Notes: a model not told the origin generated them from the letters alone. A stretch of DNA of 64,000 nucleotides from Thermicanus aegyptius DSM 12793 (GCF_000510645.1 NZ_KI783301.1:1370705-1434704); one strand, 5' to 3'. Positions 53,201 to 62,600 are shown, counted from the first letter of the stretch. Numbers and translations are program-made.

Positions 53201-54982
53201 GGAGACAGCAAACAAATGCCTCCGACCCATTTCTTTGATTCACTCACCAAAGGGGAAGAAAGCGAAGAGGATAACACCGTTGGCGATATGGAGAGTATCT
53301 TGGGGCTCTTTTTGGCTCAAAATGCGCCACGGCGGATGCTCCGTTGGCATTATCGGAGTCGGCACGAATCATTAATCGCTGTGTCCAACTTGGAGTTTTA
53401 CGACAATCGGCTCGTGGTTTTTCCAAGCCCAGACTTGAAAAAAGATCGTTCGGGACTGGTGTTTCATTACCTGCCGCATGGCAGGTATGACCGCGGGCGT
53501 AACCGAACCAATGCGGAAGAAGCCAGAGCCGTGGCACAGGCGGTTATGGAGCACGCCAAGCGGTATCCCCATTTATCATTGGGCGTTGCCGCTTTCAGCG
53601 TTGCGCAAATGCAGGCAATTCAAGACCAGCTGGAACTTTTGCGTCAGGAGGACCCGTCATGCGAATCGTTTTTCCAAGCGCATCCCCATGAACCGTTCTT
53701 TGTAAAAAATTTGGAAAATGTCCAAGGTGATGAACGGGACGTAATGTTCATCAGTATCGGTTACGGCAAAACCGAAGACGGGTATTTATCCATGGATTTC
53801 GGAGCGCTAAATCGCGACGGAGGGGAGCGGAGACTGAACGTGCTGATCACTCGCGCTCGCTTTCGTTGCGAAGTGTTTGCCAATATGACAGATTATGATA
53901 TCGATTTAAGTCGTACTCAAGCCCAAGGCATGAAAGCACTGAAAACGTTCCTGAGATACGCTCGAACAGGCATCTTGGAAATTCCCAAGGACACGGACAG
54001 GGAGGCGGACTCTCCTTTTGAGGAAGTGGTGGCGGAGACGATCCGCTCGATGGGATATGAAGTGAGAAAACAGGTCGGATCCGGAGGATTCTACATCGAT
54101 TTGGCCGTCGTCGATCCAGAATCGCCTGGCCGTTATGTGCTGGGGGTGGAGTGCGATGGAGCCACCTATCATAGCGCCAGGTCGGCGCGGGATCGTGATC
54201 GGTTAAGGCAACAAGTGCTGGAGGGATTGGGGTGGTACATTCACCGGATATGGAGTACCGACTGGTTTCGCCATCCGGATCGTGAACAAAAACGGCTTGC
54301 TGAGGCCATTGAGAAAGTACGGCTCCAAATAAAGTCAAGCATATTGGTGGAAGTTCGGGAAGAAATTACGAATGTTTTTTCTCTGGAACGGGAAGATAGC
54401 ATTGCGCGGGAAGAACAAAAATCTGTAACTCCTTATCAATGTGCTAGTTTAAACATCGATATGTTCGGTTTCGAATTTCATAAGCTTCCAACCCAACAGA
54501 TTGCATTATGGGTCCTAGAGGTGGTGAAAGTCGAGAGCCCTGTGCATATTCATGAAGTTATAAAAAGAATTTGTGAGGCAGCAGGCATTAAACGTGCAGG
54601 CAATCGCATACAGGAAGCGGTGGAAAAGGCTTGCAGAGCGTTAGCCCGATTGGGGAAAGTTGAAATAAAAGGAGATTTTCTCTGGTTAGAAGGGATGAAG
54701 CGACCGGATATTCGAGATCGCAGTCACCTTCCTGCTTCATCCAAAAAACTGGATTTGGTTTCAACGGAAGAGATCTGGGTTGCCATCGAAAGAGTAGTCT
54801 CCGTTGCGTTGGGGATAAAAGAAGATGACATTACACCTGCTGTTTGCAGATTATTGGGTTTTATGAGAGTAACGGAGGAAATGAAGGATCGCATTGAAAA
54901 GATTATTTCTAAGATGATAGCAGAGAACGTGTTGGAGAAGCAGGGATCTCATTGTATTTTAACGAACGAGATTTCCCTATAA
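50249..54982 (+). CDS. DUF4011 helicase with Vsr-like nuclease, likely defence
   Basis: A 1577-residue protein, intact. The opening KARQELLDLGLRNSLLNYRL (residues 13-32) is DUF4011. Superfamily 1 helicase motifs: GPPGTGKS at 327-334, IFDEASQ with D961, GDSKQMPP from 985, WHYRSRHESLI, VQGDERDVMFISIGYG near 1158, and LITRAR from 1199. The C-terminal REase of the MTES_1575/Vsr kind shows SPFEEVVAETIRSMGYEV, D1284 in FYIDLAVV, and E1301 with D1303 in GVECDGATYHS, then HRIWSTDWFRHP. The tail includes a DUF3320-like region. Such single-gene helicase-nucleases are found in anti-phage islands. Flanked by copies B and C of rpn. ATG has GGGATGAGGG upstream. Confidence 0.9.
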   Translation: MSSNPSVYQKLEKARQELLDLGLRNSLLNYRLLKARGLEVVDGSPQDVFEILVRNKKSVTFLPKRENENELLLSETESNVNEKEMLSSQEDLLPSQQRVPEPKLNTNLTEKQLQARLLNTYYTAQTFIEEQGVNILYMALGMLRWYESESSKEVRKAPLILIPVKLERINARERFRVSSTEEDIGFNLSLITKAKAEFGISIPTLPEEEEIDVAQYFLQVEEAIQSEPRWSVDRQAIVLGFFSFGKFLMYRDLDVTNWPEEWKPTEHDILLSLLNDGFSEPVSAIQDDDFMDPHVSFHDMHHVMDADSSQLQAILDVNSGRNLVIQGPPGTGKSQTITNIIAEAVARGKTVLFVSEKMAALEVVKRRLDHVGLGDACLELHSHKTNKKTFLNELARTLELRKPKVKDFDEEVQVLENFRRRLNDYCVGIHTPVGESGLTPYQLLGELVRFRHKFGDDFIFPSLEIDGMVKWDRSTFQHRILLVEELQKLLGALGNPKEHPFWGSGRTVFLPTEVGKLRETVTKTKQAFETLKESSRVLAQIMRTETIQDVKDVEMVGVVASKILEAPDLQGVRIDADEWTQQVDEIQHLVSSGLKFSSLQHRYRDILIPEAWDQDLLDIRQTLMTYHKKWLRWLSGSYRKAKKKLFRLYKDSSGKKLDDLQVVEDIMETQRHQQFIQSMDAVGSSCFGVHWKKEQSDWVRFNEWVQWLFPFYKEIQSGHIPGWIIPLLTAPLNRTKLENSIVTVGQQLEQFRECGAELENLLELNTSVKFGNCQSLSDQAFQELNEQFKSWVDHADSIQTLVSYNLLCDTCNKEKLEAIVSLSRTWEHASQRLTDLFRFTWYDALIKQAFQERSVLAQFDGDRHRHVVETFQELDRALLEYNKMKLVEIHWKKIPQYDAGGQLGVLKREFEKKRGHLPIRRLMENAGYAIQALKPVFMMGPLSIATYHPQESVKFDLVIFDEASQVKPVDAFGAILRGKQVVVVGDSKQMPPTHFFDSLTKGEESEEDNTVGDMESILGLFLAQNAPRRMLRWHYRSRHESLIAVSNLEFYDNRLVVFPSPDLKKDRSGLVFHYLPHGRYDRGRNRTNAEEARAVAQAVMEHAKRYPHLSLGVAAFSVAQMQAIQDQLELLRQEDPSCESFFQAHPHEPFFVKNLENVQGDERDVMFISIGYGKTEDGYLSMDFGALNRDGGERRLNVLITRARFRCEVFANMTDYDIDLSRTQAQGMKALKTFLRYARTGILEIPKDTDREADSPFEEVVAETIRSMGYEVRKQVGSGGFYIDLAVVDPESPGRYVLGVECDGATYHSARSARDRDRLRQQVLEGLGWYIHRIWSTDWFRHPDREQKRLAEAIEKVRLQIKSSILVEVREEITNVFSLEREDSIAREEQKSVTPYQCASLNIDMFGFEFHKLPTQQIALWVLEVVKVESPVHIHEVIKRICEAAGIKRAGNRIQEAVEKACRALARLGKVEIKGDFLWLEGMKRPDIRDRSHLPASSKKLDLVSTEEIWVAIERVVSVALGIKEDDITPAVCRLLGFMRVTEEMKDRIEKIISKMIAENVLEKQGSHCILTNEISL

Positions 54983-55076
54983 TTTATAATTGAAATTGAT
55001 TAGCAGCATCCACCTCCGCAAACAAAGTGGAAAGCGGGAGAAACAGTCGGTATTTGATGAGAATCCGAAAATATGT

Positions 55077-55105
55077 TTGCAATCCATCGTCTCATCTGCT
55101 ATACT
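55077..55105 (+). promoter_or_regulatory. Promoter of rpn copy C
   Basis: TTGCAA (55077-55082) and TATACT (55100-55105), 17-base spacer, nearly the same as before copy A; the surrounding region from about 55025 is also duplicated with scattered changes. Located 54 bases before the start. Confidence 0.75.
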
Positions 55106-55159
55106 CGATATAGGCATGTATGTTCGCTTTATCTATTGTATCGAGTGAGGTGATGAACG

Positions 55160-56083
55160 GTGGAGGAGAAACAGAATCAGCAATATAAACAAGACAACCA
55201 GGGCAAGACGGAGTATATTCATCATGATCGTTTATTTAAAGAATTGATTAAAATCTTTTTCGAAGATTTCATCTTGCTGTTCTTTCCAAATTTTCATCCT
55301 CTCATTTCCTTCGACTCGGTCACCTTCCTTTCCGAGGAAGTCTATACCGATGTGGTGAAAGGTGGCGAACGGAGGGTTGACCTTCTGGTAGAAACGAAGA
55401 TCAAAGGAGTCGAGCGGCTTATCATCATCCATATTGAAGCCCAATCCTATTATCAGAATGACTTTCATGAGCGGATGTTCATTTACTATAGCCGGCTTTA
55501 TGAGAATCATCGCCGCCCGATTTTGCCCATTGCGGTATTTTCCTATGATGAGAAACATGATGAACCGGATGCGTTTACCATTGAGTTCCCGGAGCTTCAA
55601 GTCCTTCAATTCCGTTATTTGACGGTGGAACTTAAGAAGAAAAACTGGAGAGATTATTTACGGTACGACCATCCAATCGCTGCTGCGCTTCTCAGTAAAA
55701 TGGGGTATACTAAAGAAGAGAGAGTTGAAGTGAAGAAAGAATTTCTACGGATGATCACACGCCTACAACTAGATCCCGCTCGGCTCAACCTGATTACGGG
55801 ATTCTTCGATACCTATTTACACTTAAACGAAGAGGAGGAGAGGAAATTGCGTGAAGAAATTGGGCAGCTGCCGCAAGAGGAAAGTGCAGCGATTCTAAAT
55901 ATCATGAACTCATATGAGAAGAAAGGATATGAACAAGGGATTGAAAAGGGAATTGAGCAAGGAAAAATGGAAGATGCCCGAAAAATGCTTCTAAAGGGGA
56001 TGGATGTGAATTTTATTCAGGAAATTACTGAATTACCGCTGGAGAAGATTGAAGAATTGAAAAAGTCGTTAGAAAGATCGTAA
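55160..56083 (+). CDS. Rpn-type PD-(D/E)XK nuclease/putative transposase, copy C (full length)
   Basis: A 307-residue protein, nearly identical to copy A through the nuclease domain (D74, E93/Q95 retained) and differing in the repeat tract: only one GIEKGIEQG run (YEQGIEKGIEQGKMED) against the longer run in A. The C-terminal tail KMLLKGMDVNFIQEITELPL differs by two residues. GTG 55160 with GAGGTG upstream. Its 3' flank is not shared with A or B; sequence diverges 7 bases after the stop. Likely active. Confidence 0.9.
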   Translation: MEEKQNQQYKQDNQGKTEYIHHDRLFKELIKIFFEDFILLFFPNFHPLISFDSVTFLSEEVYTDVVKGGERRVDLLVETKIKGVERLIIIHIEAQSYYQNDFHERMFIYYSRLYENHRRPILPIAVFSYDEKHDEPDAFTIEFPELQVLQFRYLTVELKKKNWRDYLRYDHPIAAALLSKMGYTKEERVEVKKEFLRMITRLQLDPARLNLITGFFDTYLHLNEEEERKLREEIGQLPQEESAAILNIMNSYEKKGYEQGIEKGIEQGKMEDARKMLLKGMDVNFIQEITELPLEKIEELKKSLERS

Positions 56084-56300
56084 GCGATGAGCATGGAGAC
56101 ACCACTGTGCTTTGGATTTATTTTTTTCCAAAATCGTAAAAAGTCCTAGTGTATAGATTACATTCATGAGATAATCCTCCCAAGAGTTGAATAGCTAACT
56201 GGATGGCTTTTAGGGAACAAATGAAAAGCGTTTAGCACGTTGACATCCATGCTGGATGTTTTCTAGCATAGATTCATGTCAATAATGAGGGATATGATTT
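56084..56300. other. Gap before the 285-residue gene
   Basis: About 215 bases. A stem is suggested by AGCACGTTGACATCCATGCTGGATG, and a ribosome site GAGGGATATG is just before the next ATG. No gene and no repeat from the rpn family are seen. Confidence 0.35.
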
Positions 56301-57158
56301 ATGAAAAATAAAATAAAATATATTAGGATAATCAGAGATAATAGATGTTTGCTACGGATGAAGTTACAAAGAACACCGGGGAGATATATGACGGATAAAG
56401 GCGAGGTCGACATCATCATTGATGCAGCCAAAAAAAATTTTTTTGAGATTGCATCTCTTGTAACAAATAAAGGAATAGTTCAGTCTCCAGAACCGATAAA
56501 CGCGGTTTCCTGGCATGGTTTTTTTGATGAACGGGAAGGATTAATCAAACCACCTGTTATTAATTTTAAAAATAATCATAAAAAAGTATGGTGCCCCAGA
56601 CATACTGGAGGAGTAAAACAGGAGAATTTATTCTCATTTCCGGTTTGCAGTATATATATACCTGCTCTTTTTAACACATCTTCTCTCCCTCCGATGAATG
56701 TGAGCCCTTTGGATGCTTTAGTAGAAATTAGGAACCAAAAAAATGTAAGAGTTGATTTCTTTGTATTACCGAAAGGAATATCTTATGAAGATTATATATT
56801 AAATTTCAGTATTTCTATATTTGATTTAATAGCCGATATTTCTTTGTTTAACAAAGCTGCGTCTGGTGAATTTGTTGAATTACCTATAGCCTCTCCAGAA
56901 GATGTCGAATTTCATTCAGTCAAAATCGAGGACTGGAACACGTTAATCAGACTTGTTTACTCGGATCAACTACGTGAGTCTAAATTAATGGGAACATACA
57001 GTATATTATTTCATGATCCAAACAATCCGATCGATATGATTCTTAATCGTAATATTGGTTATATTGATGAAAACGGTAATGTGATATTAGAACGGTTAAG
57101 GGATAAGCATAATGAGGAGGTGAAAAGATTTATTAAAAAAGAAAAAAAATCAAAATGA
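56301..57158 (+). CDS. Hypothetical 285-residue protein, no recognised domain
   Basis: An AT-rich frame with normal protein character: IKYIRIIRDNRCLLRMKLQR, GEVDIIIDAAKKNFFEIASL, PLDALVEIRNQKNVRVDFFV and a C-terminal ERLRDKHNEEVKRFIKKEKK tail. I see no membrane segment and no known catalytic motif. Its last codons overlap the junction with a truncated rpn copy: the sequence changes from this gene to rpn exactly around 57150-57160. Between two rpn copies, so it is a candidate cargo gene. Function cannot be given. Confidence 0.6.
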   Translation: MKNKIKYIRIIRDNRCLLRMKLQRTPGRYMTDKGEVDIIIDAAKKNFFEIASLVTNKGIVQSPEPINAVSWHGFFDEREGLIKPPVINFKNNHKKVWCPRHTGGVKQENLFSFPVCSIYIPALFNTSSLPPMNVSPLDALVEIRNQKNVRVDFFVLPKGISYEDYILNFSISIFDLIADISLFNKAASGEFVELPIASPEDVEFHSVKIEDWNTLIRLVYSDQLRESKLMGTYSILFHDPNNPIDMILNRNIGYIDENGNVILERLRDKHNEEVKRFIKKEKKSK

Positions 57159-57171
57159 CTTTCATGAAAGA

Positions 57172-57723
57172 ATGTTCATTTACTATAGCCGGCTTTATGA
57201 GAACCATCGCCGCCCGATTTTGCCTATTGCGGTATTTTGCTATGATGAGAAACATGATGAACCGGATGCATTTACCATTGAACTCCCGGAGCTCCAGGTC
57301 CTTCAATTTCGGTATGATCATCCAATCACTGCTGCACTTCTCAGTAAAATGGGATATACTAAAGAAGAGAGAGTTGAAGTGAAGAAGGAATTTCTACGGA
57401 TGATCATACGCCTGCAACCAGATCCCGCTCGGCTCAACCTGATTACGGGATTCTTAGATACCTATTTACACTTAAACAAAGTGGAGGAGAGGAAATTGCG
57501 TGAAGAGATTGGGCAGCTGCCGCAAGAGGAAGGTGCAGCGATCTTGAATATCATGAACTCTTATGAGAAGAAAGGATATGAAAGAGGGATTGAAAAAGGA
57601 ATTGAGCAAGGAAAAATGGAGGCAGCCCGAAAGTTGCTTCAAAAGGGGATGGATGTGAATTTTATTCAGGAAATTACTGAATTACCGATGGAGAAGATTG
57701 AAGAATTGAAAAAGTCGTTATAA
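57172..57723 (+). pseudogene. Rpn-type nuclease gene, copy D (5' truncated)
   Basis: Homology starts at about 57153 (base match to 45108 in copy A, residue 99) and continues to the end. The catalytic residues D74 and E93/Q95 are missing. An additional internal deletion removes about 12 codons (LTVELKKKNWRD) near 57315. The C-terminal part is open, 183 residues from ATG 57172, with one GIEKGIEQG run and the tail KLLQKGMDVNFIQEITELPM. Ends KSL and a stop instead of KSLERS. Could produce a C-terminal protein from the ATG near 57400 (residue 198 equivalent). Confidence 0.75.
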
Positions 57724-57888
57724 ACATTGTAAGTGTTAAGGTTGGGATCGGCAGTAGGTCCGCCTGGGCGTCTTGATGGACGCAAGCAAACCGGATGTTT
57801 TAGGGGGACAGTGCAGAGTGCTATACTTGATGTGAATTAAAGTTACGATTGGGAATCACAGACGTACAACACAACAACAATTTTTAAC
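57724..57888. other. Gap between rpn copy D and the S-box promoter
   Basis: About 165 bases with no gene. The sequence just after copy D is not shared with other copies. Confidence 0.35.
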
Positions 57889-57917
57889 TTGACAAGACGA
57901 CGATGAGCGTATAAAAT
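57889..57917 (+). promoter_or_regulatory. Promoter of the SAM riboswitch transcript
   Basis: TTGACA (57889-57894), a perfect -35, and TAAAAT (57912-57917) with a 17-base spacer. It drives the S-box leader beginning a few bases later. A related TAAAAT-bearing stretch precedes the decayed second S-box at 59840. Confidence 0.8.
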
Positions 57918-57944
57918 AACGATAAATTTCATCATTGTAAGCTT

Positions 57945-58076
57945 TCTTATCCAGAGTGGCAGAGGGACTGGCCCGATGAAGCCCGGCAACCGCCTATTCC
58001 TTGTTGAAGATGAACTTCAGCAGGAAGCAAAGGAAAGGTGCTAATTCCTGCAGGATAGATGTCCTGAGAGATAAGA
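57945..58076 (+). ncRNA. SAM-I (S-box) riboswitch
   Basis: Conserved aptamer blocks: CTTATCCAGAGTGGCAGAG, GGACTGGCCCGATGAAGCCC, GGCAACC, AGGTGCTAATTCCTGC and the closing GAGAGATAAG, which pairs with CTTATC to form P1. SAM binding folds the aptamer and promotes the downstream terminator (58098-58132). The first gene after it is a methionine-synthase-type remnant, then a MetY-type gene, both standard S-box targets. Confidence 0.93.
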
Positions 58077-58097
58077 AGAGCGAATCGTGTGGAAGCG

Positions 58098-58132
58098 AAT
58101 CCTCTTCGATCTCGGAAGAGGATTTTTGTTTT
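58098..58132 (+). terminator. Riboswitch-controlled terminator
   Basis: AATCCTCTTC (58098-58107) pairs with GAAGAGGATT (58115-58124), followed by TTTTTGTTTT. Placed 22 bases after the S-box aptamer, as in transcription-attenuating SAM riboswitches. Confidence 0.88.
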
Positions 58133-58180
58133 ACCCTTGACTGACGTATCTGGTTCCGGTTTTAGCAGGGATGGGGATAG

Positions 58181-58429
58181 GCGGGTGAGATAACAAAGTG
58201 CTTCAACACGAACGGTCACTACATCGTTCCGGAGCTGGACGCCGCCGCGGAAGGGCAAGTGCTAAGTATTCTCCCGGAGGAACGCTTCTGGATCAACCCC
58301 GACTGCGGGCTCAAAACGCGGGACGTGCCGGAGACGATCGCAGCGCTTCGGAACATGGTCGAAGCGTCCAAAGCGCTGAGAAGAGAGCTTAGCGAGGAAG
58401 TCGGGGGTGCCTCTTTGCATTCTCGATGA
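58181..58429 (+). pseudogene. Methionine synthase (MetE/YxjG-like) remnant with internal deletion
   Basis: The frame reads [20 protein letters not shown], matching the internal EMTKWFDTNYHYIVPE segment of cobalamin-independent methionine synthase-type proteins, then jumps to [20 protein letters not shown] and [20 protein letters not shown], which is the family's C-terminal zinc-site end (cysteine in NPDCGLKTR). The middle of the protein is deleted, and the N-terminus is absent with a TAG just upstream. Its place under the S-box explains the riboswitch. Inactive. Confidence 0.82.
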
Positions 58430-58531
58430 ATGACCTTGAGGTGATGTACGCGGAATGCGGACGGATGTGGATTTCGATGCGGATGAAACGTATGAAGATG
58501 GAGGTGGAGGCAATGTACATAGGTTGCCTGA

Positions 58532-59788
<1,257 letters not shown>

Positions 59789-59839
59789 AGTAGCATCAAT
59801 GGGTACAGTTATTGGTATAAAAGACCGTTCGCGTATAAA

Positions 59840-59915
59840 ATGGTGGCAAATTTCATTCATACGTGTTAGCTTGCTTATCCAGAATGGCAGTGAAACCGGT
59901 CCGGTCAAACCCTAA
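59840..59915 (+). ncRNA. Decayed second S-box leader
   Basis: GCTTATCCAGAATGGCAGTG followed by AACCGGTCCGGTCAAACCCTAAGGGG resembles the start of the S-box at 57945 (CTTATCCAGAGTGGCAGAGG, ACTGGCCCGATGAAGCCC) but lacks the GCAACC and AGGTGCTAA blocks. The upstream GCGTATAAAATGGTGGCAAATTTCAT also matches the first leader. So the S-box leader was duplicated and then lost most of the aptamer. Not a working riboswitch. Confidence 0.7.
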
Positions 59916-59926
59916 GGGGAAAAAGC

Positions 59927-60010
59927 ATGAATCGGTTATCCGAAGAGGAGAGGAGGCAGATGGCGCTGGCGCGATTTAAGATGATCGCGCCCTTACCGCA
60001 TCGTCCCCTG
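59927..60010 (+). pseudogene. DDE transposase N-terminal remnant
   Basis: MNRLSEEERRQMALARFKMI then APLPHRPLRP resembles the start of Mu-type/IS481-like DDE transposases in Bacilli (xLSxEERRxxAlxRfxxIaPLl). The similarity ends after about 28 codons. Weak evidence. Confidence 0.4.
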
Positions 60011-60074
60011 CGACCTTGGAACAAAGTTTTTAAGCGAATGTTGATTAAAATTTTTTATAAAAAAGGAGAGATAT

Positions 60075-60660
60075 ATGAGAAAAATACAGCTTTCTATCCC
60101 TGCGGTTCCTGTTCATAAAAACGAACTGCTTCACACCAGCAAGGGAAAAAACACCAGACTGTACGAAATTCTCTTCCCCCATCGGCAAGGATTGGAGGCG
60201 CATATTCGGAGAAGATTGCGCATTGGTGTTGTCCGGAAATTTGACTTATTTTGTGAGTAACCGTGATACTATCGAAGCTGAGCCGGGCAGCATCGTGTTC
60301 GGTTGGCAAAATGTTTTGCATGGATACCTGAACCAAGAAAATGAGCCGGTCCACCTGCTTGTTTTTGTCACCCCGGCTAAAATAGGATTGGTTTATCCCG
60401 ATGATGAGGATCCGGTTGTGCGAAAAGTTGCTGTGGAACGTCGCAAAGTGAACATTGAAGAAGAAGTAGATGTTTTATCCGAATATTCATCGTTTCAGAC
60501 AGTTCTCGTGCATGGCCGATACGAAGAGCCGGAAGAGCCGGATGCATACAAAGTTTTTGTGAATTGGAGAAAGAAACAAATTTTCATTTTTGATCGAGAA
60601 AAAGTGGAACTGGCGACCGACGAGCCGATTCGTCTGCTGAAATATGTGGCGAAGAGTTAA
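60075..60660 (+). pseudogene. Cupin-domain protein gene with one frameshift
   Basis: ATG 60075 (AAAGGAGAGATAT upstream) begins MRKIQLSIPAVPVHKNELLH then LYEILFPHRQGLEAHI. Near 60208 the frame shifts by one; continuing in the new frame gives GEDCALVLSGNLTYFVSNRD, IEAEPGSIVFGWQNVLHGYL and PVHLLVFVTPAKIGL, a classic cupin barrel, to a stop at 60660. The metal-ligand positions are not all present. A sequencing error is possible. Role unknown; a small-molecule-binding or sulfur-related cupin is compatible with the neighbouring methionine genes. Confidence 0.7.
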
Positions 60661-60833
60661 GCTGGTGTCTCTCCTTTATCATCGAAAGTGGAGAACAATA
60701 TGCGCCACAGGCCGTAACGACCGTGAATTCTGCCGCATCGTCATTGTGTAACCCGTAAAGGAAAAGAGAGAGTCGAGCCTCGTGTTGGAGCGAAGCCCAT
60801 GAAACACGTGAAGAACTTGGAAGCGCAGCGAGA
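60661..60833. other. Gap between cupin gene and rpn copy E
   Basis: About 170 bases, no gene. It ends AGCGCAGCGAGATTGGTAG just where rpn similarity begins. Confidence 0.35.
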
Positions 60834-61244
60834 TTGGTAGAGGTGAAGAAGGAATTTCTACGCATGATCACACGCCTTGAACTAGATCCCGCTCGGCTCA
60901 ACCTGATTACGGGATTCTTCGATACCTATTTAAACTTAAACGAAGAGGAGGAGAGGAAATTGCGCGAAGAGATTGGGCAGCTACCGCAAGAGGAAGTTGA
61001 GGCGATCCTGAATATCATGAACTCTTATGAGAAGAAAGGATATGAACGGGGGAGAGAAGAAGGATTTGAACAAGGAATAGAACAAGGAATTGAGAAAGGA
61101 ATTGAAAAGGGAATTGAGCAAGGAAAAATGGAAGATGCCCGGAAGATGCTCTTAAAGGGGATGGATGTGAATATTATTCGGGATATTACAGAATTACCGC
61201 TAGAGAAGATTGAAGAATTGAAAAAGTTGTTAGGGAAGAATTGA
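60834..61244 (+). CDS. Rpn C-terminal-domain protein, copy E (candidate RpnS-like antitoxin)
   Basis: Homology to rpn begins at about 60842, so only the C-terminal part remains: 136 residues from TTG 60834, or 126 from ATG 60864, which corresponds exactly to the internal ATG at residue 198 of copy A and retains its AAGAAGGAA ribosome site 9 bases upstream. Contains LELDPARLNLITGFFDTYLN, the GIEQGIEKGIEKGIEQG repeat, and MLLKGMDVNIIRDITELPLE. Family knowledge: Escherichia coli rpn genes make such short C-terminal proteins from internal starts as inhibitors of the nuclease. Here a stand-alone gene would do so. No strong promoter was found. Confidence 0.7.
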   Translation: MVEVKKEFLRMITRLELDPARLNLITGFFDTYLNLNEEEERKLREEIGQLPQEEVEAILNIMNSYEKKGYERGREEGFEQGIEQGIEKGIEKGIEQGKMEDARKMLLKGMDVNIIRDITELPLEKIEELKKLLGKN

Positions 61245-61360
61245 GCTAATATTATCGAGTTAACGAGAAGGAAAGACAGTTAGTAATTATCTGTATCGTT
61301 TATGGCACTAGTAATTGATTAAGTTATTCTTTTGGATGAAAAGCAGATGATGGGTGGAAA

Positions 61361-61920
61361 ATGAGATGGCTTGAGCCAAGACAAAGAATGATAAGAGATG
61401 ATAACATCAAAGAACAGCATGGCGAATATGAGATTTCCGAGCGTTATGAGATCATTAATGGTATTCGTTATATTTTTTATCTTCTCCTATGTTCATCAGA
61501 AAACTGCTATCGAATTTATACCTTGCTTTTCTCCTGTGGTGAGGAGGGGAAATTTCTCGCACCTCTGGATTTTCATTTTGATGAAGAGAACATCGTACAG
61601 CTGGATCTCATTAACATAAGTCGGGAACGGGTGAAGATCATCCGGGACGGTTATATATTTGGCGTGCCTGATCTTGTAGTGGAAATCATGTCGGAAAGCA
61701 CTGGAACAAGGGATAAGACGATTAAAAAAAAGGCTGCATGAACGGTTAGATGTGAAGGAATACTGAGTAGTCGATCCGACCTATCGACTGGTGGAGCAAT
61801 TTGTGTTGGACAACGGACGCTATCTCCTGGAGGCCACATGACTGATCAAGATAGACTATCTGCACGAACCGTTTCGTGTTTGAGTGTAGATTTGCGGGAA
61901 ATATTCCCGAGACAAATCGA
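61361..61920 (+). pseudogene. Uma2-family (PD-(D/E)XK) endonuclease gene, frameshifted
   Basis: Starts near ATG 61361 and reads EYEISERYEIINGIRYIFYL, FLAPLDFHFDEENIVQLDLI and GVPDLVVEIMSESTGTRDKT, the Uma2 signature with D and E of the nuclease motif (VPDLVVEIMS). It runs to a stop at 61741 in a poly-A region; a frame change then gives LHERLDVKEY, a stop, VVDPTYRLVEQFVLDNGRYL and further codons to about 61920, the family's C-terminus. Family length is about 190. Broken by a slip at the A-run and a nonsense change. Follows rpn copy E by about 115 bases. Confidence 0.78.
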
Positions 61921-62176
61921 TAAATGAACTCGGGGTGATGAGTCTCATGACATATAGACGTAGTATTGGTTTAGCAGCATAAGCAAGTCCAAAAAATTCT
62001 GTGGCTTTTTGGGGTAACTTAGTTTTGGTGTTGACAACTTTGACAAGGATGACAATTGCGCCCGTTCCACATTTGGAGATTTGATCTACATAGAACCCCA
62101 CACTCTTACAAAAATAACGTTAGACGTTGTTTTGTACTCTACTATTGCCTCCTCATCTTTACTGCTCATCACGCAT

Positions 62177-62600
62177 TTAATTCACCACGCTTTTAATGCC
62201 CCTTTGTTCAAAATCGGTCAGACAATCATTTTCCGGAGTTAAATCGGTTACGATCACATCAACCTGGCTTAAATTGGCGAATAAGCTGAATGCGGTTTTA
62301 CCGAATTTAGTATAGTCAACCAAGTGAATTCTCTGTTCCGAATGAAACATCATTAATTTGCGAATTTTTGCCTCAAACACGTTTAAATCCTAAATGATCG
62401 CTGGTACAAGAAACAAAGGCTTTATCGGCATAGTAAGAGGATAAGCTGTTTGTGGCTGCATAACCGACATAAGATAGCAATCTGGTTCTGAGTCATCCAC
62501 CGATAATCACTAATTTTAAATTTTCTTGGTCGCTCAGTTCAATTTCAACCTTTTAATGCGTTCGTGATGATTTTCTTCGATTTTTTAGATACCGAGAAAT
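62177..62600 (-). pseudogene. DeoR-family regulator gene, broken
   Basis: On the minus strand, from right to left: IELSDQENLKLVIIGG, a stop, LRTRLLSYVGYAATNSLSSY, YADKAFVSCTSD, then after a shift VFEAKIRKLMMFHSEQRIHL and DYTKFGKTAFSLFANLSQVD, DVIVTDLTPENDCL and a stop. This is the C-terminal ligand-binding domain of a DeoR-type sugar regulator. The N-terminal helix-turn-helix is absent. Contains a stop codon and at least one frameshift. Between 61921 and 62176 no gene is seen. Confidence 0.78.
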
